Below, in pieces: positions 6,194 through 7,089 of a DNA stretch of 7,089 nucleotides (within the stretch, counting starts at the first letter, position 1; each line of letters opens with the position of its first letter). The translations under genes and the position numbers were made by a program. The DNA lies in the NCBI GenBank assembly GCA_013298445.1, contig JAAFHQ010000312.1, forward strand, positions 1-7,089, in the 5' to 3' direction. The stretch is from Chitinophagales bacterium. Its GTDB lineage: Bacteria; Bacteroidota; Bacteroidia; Chitinophagales; Saprospiraceae. The notes beneath the pieces are model-generated. The model did no database searches. It was not told where the DNA came from and was given only the letters and a program-made list of their open reading frames with translations.

Positions 6194-6517
6194 TTAGTCT
6201 TTGGGTTTGTAGTTTTTCATAATGGCTTCCAGTTTATTGAAGCGATCATCCCACATTTCGCGGAAGGGTTCAATGAAGTCGGCTACTTCCTTCATTTTTT
6301 TTGCATTGATGTGGTAGTGAATTTCCCTGCCGTTTTGCTCTTGTTTCAGCAATTCACACTCGGTGAGGATTTGTAAGTGTTTGGAGACGGTGGGTCTGGC
6401 GGTGTCAAAGTTTGAGGCGATTGCTCCCGCGGTCATGGTTTGAGCGGCGAGCAAAAGCAGGATAGCCCTTCGGGTTGGGTCGGCGATGGCTTGAAATACG
6501 TCACGTCTTAATTCCAT
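6194..6517 (-). CDS. ArsR-family winged-helix transcriptional repressor
   Basis: This 107-residue DNA-binding protein has the ArsR/SmtB fold. The N-terminal ADPTRRAILLLLA (12-24) is characteristic. The helix-turn-helix covers about 34-57 with TARPTVSKHLQILTECELL, and the wing is QEQNGREIHYHI (59-70). The usual metal-binding cysteine motif (ELCVCD type) is missing; Cys54 is the only cysteine, so this is probably not a metal sensor. The C-terminal helix (EPFREMWDDRFNKLEAIM) is typical of the subgroup paired with SRPBCC proteins. The ATG at 6517 is well supported: the promoter and two palindromic sites lie directly upstream. It likely represses its own four-gene operon. The effector is unknown. 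Confidence 0.95.
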   Translation of the reverse strand: MELRRDVFQAIADPTRRAILLLLAAQTMTAGAIASNFDTARPTVSKHLQILTECELLKQEQNGREIHYHINAKKMKEVADFIEPFREMWDDRFNKLEAIMKNYKPKD

Positions 6518-6520
6518 TGC

Positions 6521-6536
6521 GTAGTCATTTGGCTAC
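6521..6536 (-). promoter_or_regulatory. Candidate ArsR operator, downstream site
   Basis: The plus strand reads GTAGTCATTTGGCTAC, a GTAG-N8-CTAC half-palindrome. It lies between the predicted -7 box and the ArsR start codon, touching the last base of the box and covering the likely transcription start. It matches the second site at 13 of 16 positions when compared on the same strand after inversion. Binding would block initiation. Confidence 0.6.
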
Positions 6537-6566
6537 AAATATAAATGTAGTTACTTGACTACGCAA
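6536..6566 (-). promoter_or_regulatory. Predicted Bacteroidota-type promoter of the ArsR operon
   Basis: On the minus strand TTG (6566-6564) is followed after 20 nt by TATATTTG (6543-6536), a perfect TAnnTTTG -7 box with a spacer one base longer than the usual 19. The region upstream on the same strand (6567-6584) is rich in A-tracts. The expected transcription start near 6528-6531 gives a leader of only about 12 nt before the ATG at 6517. Confidence 0.65.
6547..6562 (-). promoter_or_regulatory. Candidate ArsR operator, upstream (spacer) site
   Basis: The plus strand reads GTAGTTACTTGACTAC, the second GTAG-N8-CTAC site, lying between the -33 and -7 elements. Its centre is 26 bp from that of the other site. 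The outer arms of the two sites form a larger perfect 12-bp inverted repeat, ATTGCGTAGTCA (6516-6527) against TGACTACGCAAT (6556-6567). Confidence 0.6.
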
Positions 6567-6584
6567 TTTTTTCTTGATTTTTTT

Positions 6585-7089
6585 CTAATTGCTTATTTTT
6601 CTTTTCAAGATAAGTGAACTTACAAAAGCCACCACCAGCCCCACTGGCAATACTTCCGAATAAGTAATCAAAATCATGAACAGCGGATTTTTGTACATCT
6701 CTTTAAAATCTGCCATCTCCTTGGTTTTGGCAGGCAAATCAGCGGCGGGGACATTTTTCAAAACATGGGCAATGTACTTGTCCAAAAAATCGGGTACAAA
6801 GAGGTGGTAATAAAAAAGCCAGGCTACCACGTACATGGTCGCGCCAATTAAGGCAATCAGGGCACCGGTTTTAAAGGCATTACCCAGGGAAATTACACCA
6901 TTCAATTGTTTGTCGCGGTAGTTGCGGATTCCGAAGAAGGTCAGGGAGAACACCACGACCATACCGGCATATCCAATGACCTCGTTGCCTGCGAAGTCAG
7001 GGTTGTTGCGCACCATATTGACGGTGTAAATCATGTTTGCGCAGAGGACGATGCCAAGCACGAGTCCAAAAATGAGCACAGTTTTTTTC
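6585..7089 (-). CDS. DUF4199 family membrane protein, N-terminus at window edge
   Basis: The frame gives a membrane protein of at least 164 residues counted from a GTG at 7079. The frame remains open upstream as KKT, and the base before that (7089) is a G on this strand, so a start reading MKKTVLIFG one codon across the edge is likely; the GTG is probably an internal valine. Four hydrophobic segments lie at about 3-20, 33-51, 70-92 and 132-157, counted from that GTG. ISLGNAFKTGALIALIGA (63-80) and the MYKNPLFMILITYSEVLPVG region (128-147) are typical of DUF4199, a Bacteroidota-rich family of unknown function. It is upstream of, and on the same strand as, the ArsR operon, separated by 67 nt that contain the operon's own promoter. 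Confidence 0.88.
   Translation of the reverse strand, partial: KKTVLIFGLVLGIVLCANMIYTVNMVRNNPDFAGNEVIGYAGMVVVFSLTFFGIRNYRDKQLNGVISLGNAFKTGALIALIGATMYVVAWLFYYHLFVPDFLDKYIAHVLKNVPAADLPAKTKEMADFKEMYKNPLFMILITYSEVLPVGLVVAFVSSLILKRKISN

Overview
The window looks like a chromosomal segment from a member of the Bacteroidota, perhaps a Saprospiria/Haliscomenobacter-like organism (genus-level guess only). The evidence is two promoters of the Bacteroidota type (TTG, 19-20 nt, TAnnTTTR), start codons mostly without Shine-Dalgarno sequences, a DUF4199 protein, a DoxX-like protein and an ArsR/SRPBCC pair. No rRNA, tRNA, CRISPR array or intact transposase gene is visible.

Layout. Positions 1-543 (+) hold the C-terminal end of a GC-rich alpha-glucan phosphorylase gene. 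Next comes an AT-rich two-gene module at 571-2352 (+): a Bacteroidota-type promoter, a perfect 12-bp inverted repeat, then darT and darG. This is a DarTG toxin-antitoxin/anti-phage system: DarT ADP-ribosylates thymidine in single-stranded DNA, and DarG reverses the modification and neutralises DarT. Three bases past darG, on the opposite strand, lies a small antitoxin-like gene (2356-2583) that has one in-frame stop codon and no visible partner toxin. It looks like the remnant of another toxin-antitoxin pair at the edge of the darTG insertion.

The rest of the window is on the minus strand. It holds an alpha/beta hydrolase (2691-3497) and a secreted DUF4185/DUF5005-like protein (3552-4646). 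A 100-bp intergenic gap follows, filled by a 76-bp imperfect palindrome that may be a MITE or insertion-sequence remnant. After it comes a compact four-gene operon read from 6517 down to 4747: ArsR-type repressor, SRPBCC/AHSA1 protein, DoxX-like membrane protein and YdeI/OmdA-like protein, with gaps of 1, 9 and 9 nt. Its promoter carries two GTAG-N8-CTAC operator half-palindromes placed for autorepression. A DUF4199 membrane protein gene (6585 to the window edge) lies upstream.

The systems here are recognisable families, so the window as a whole is not an undescribed system. The less ordinary parts are the darTG control region, the toxin-antitoxin remnant abutting darG, the 76-bp palindrome and the paired ArsR operators.
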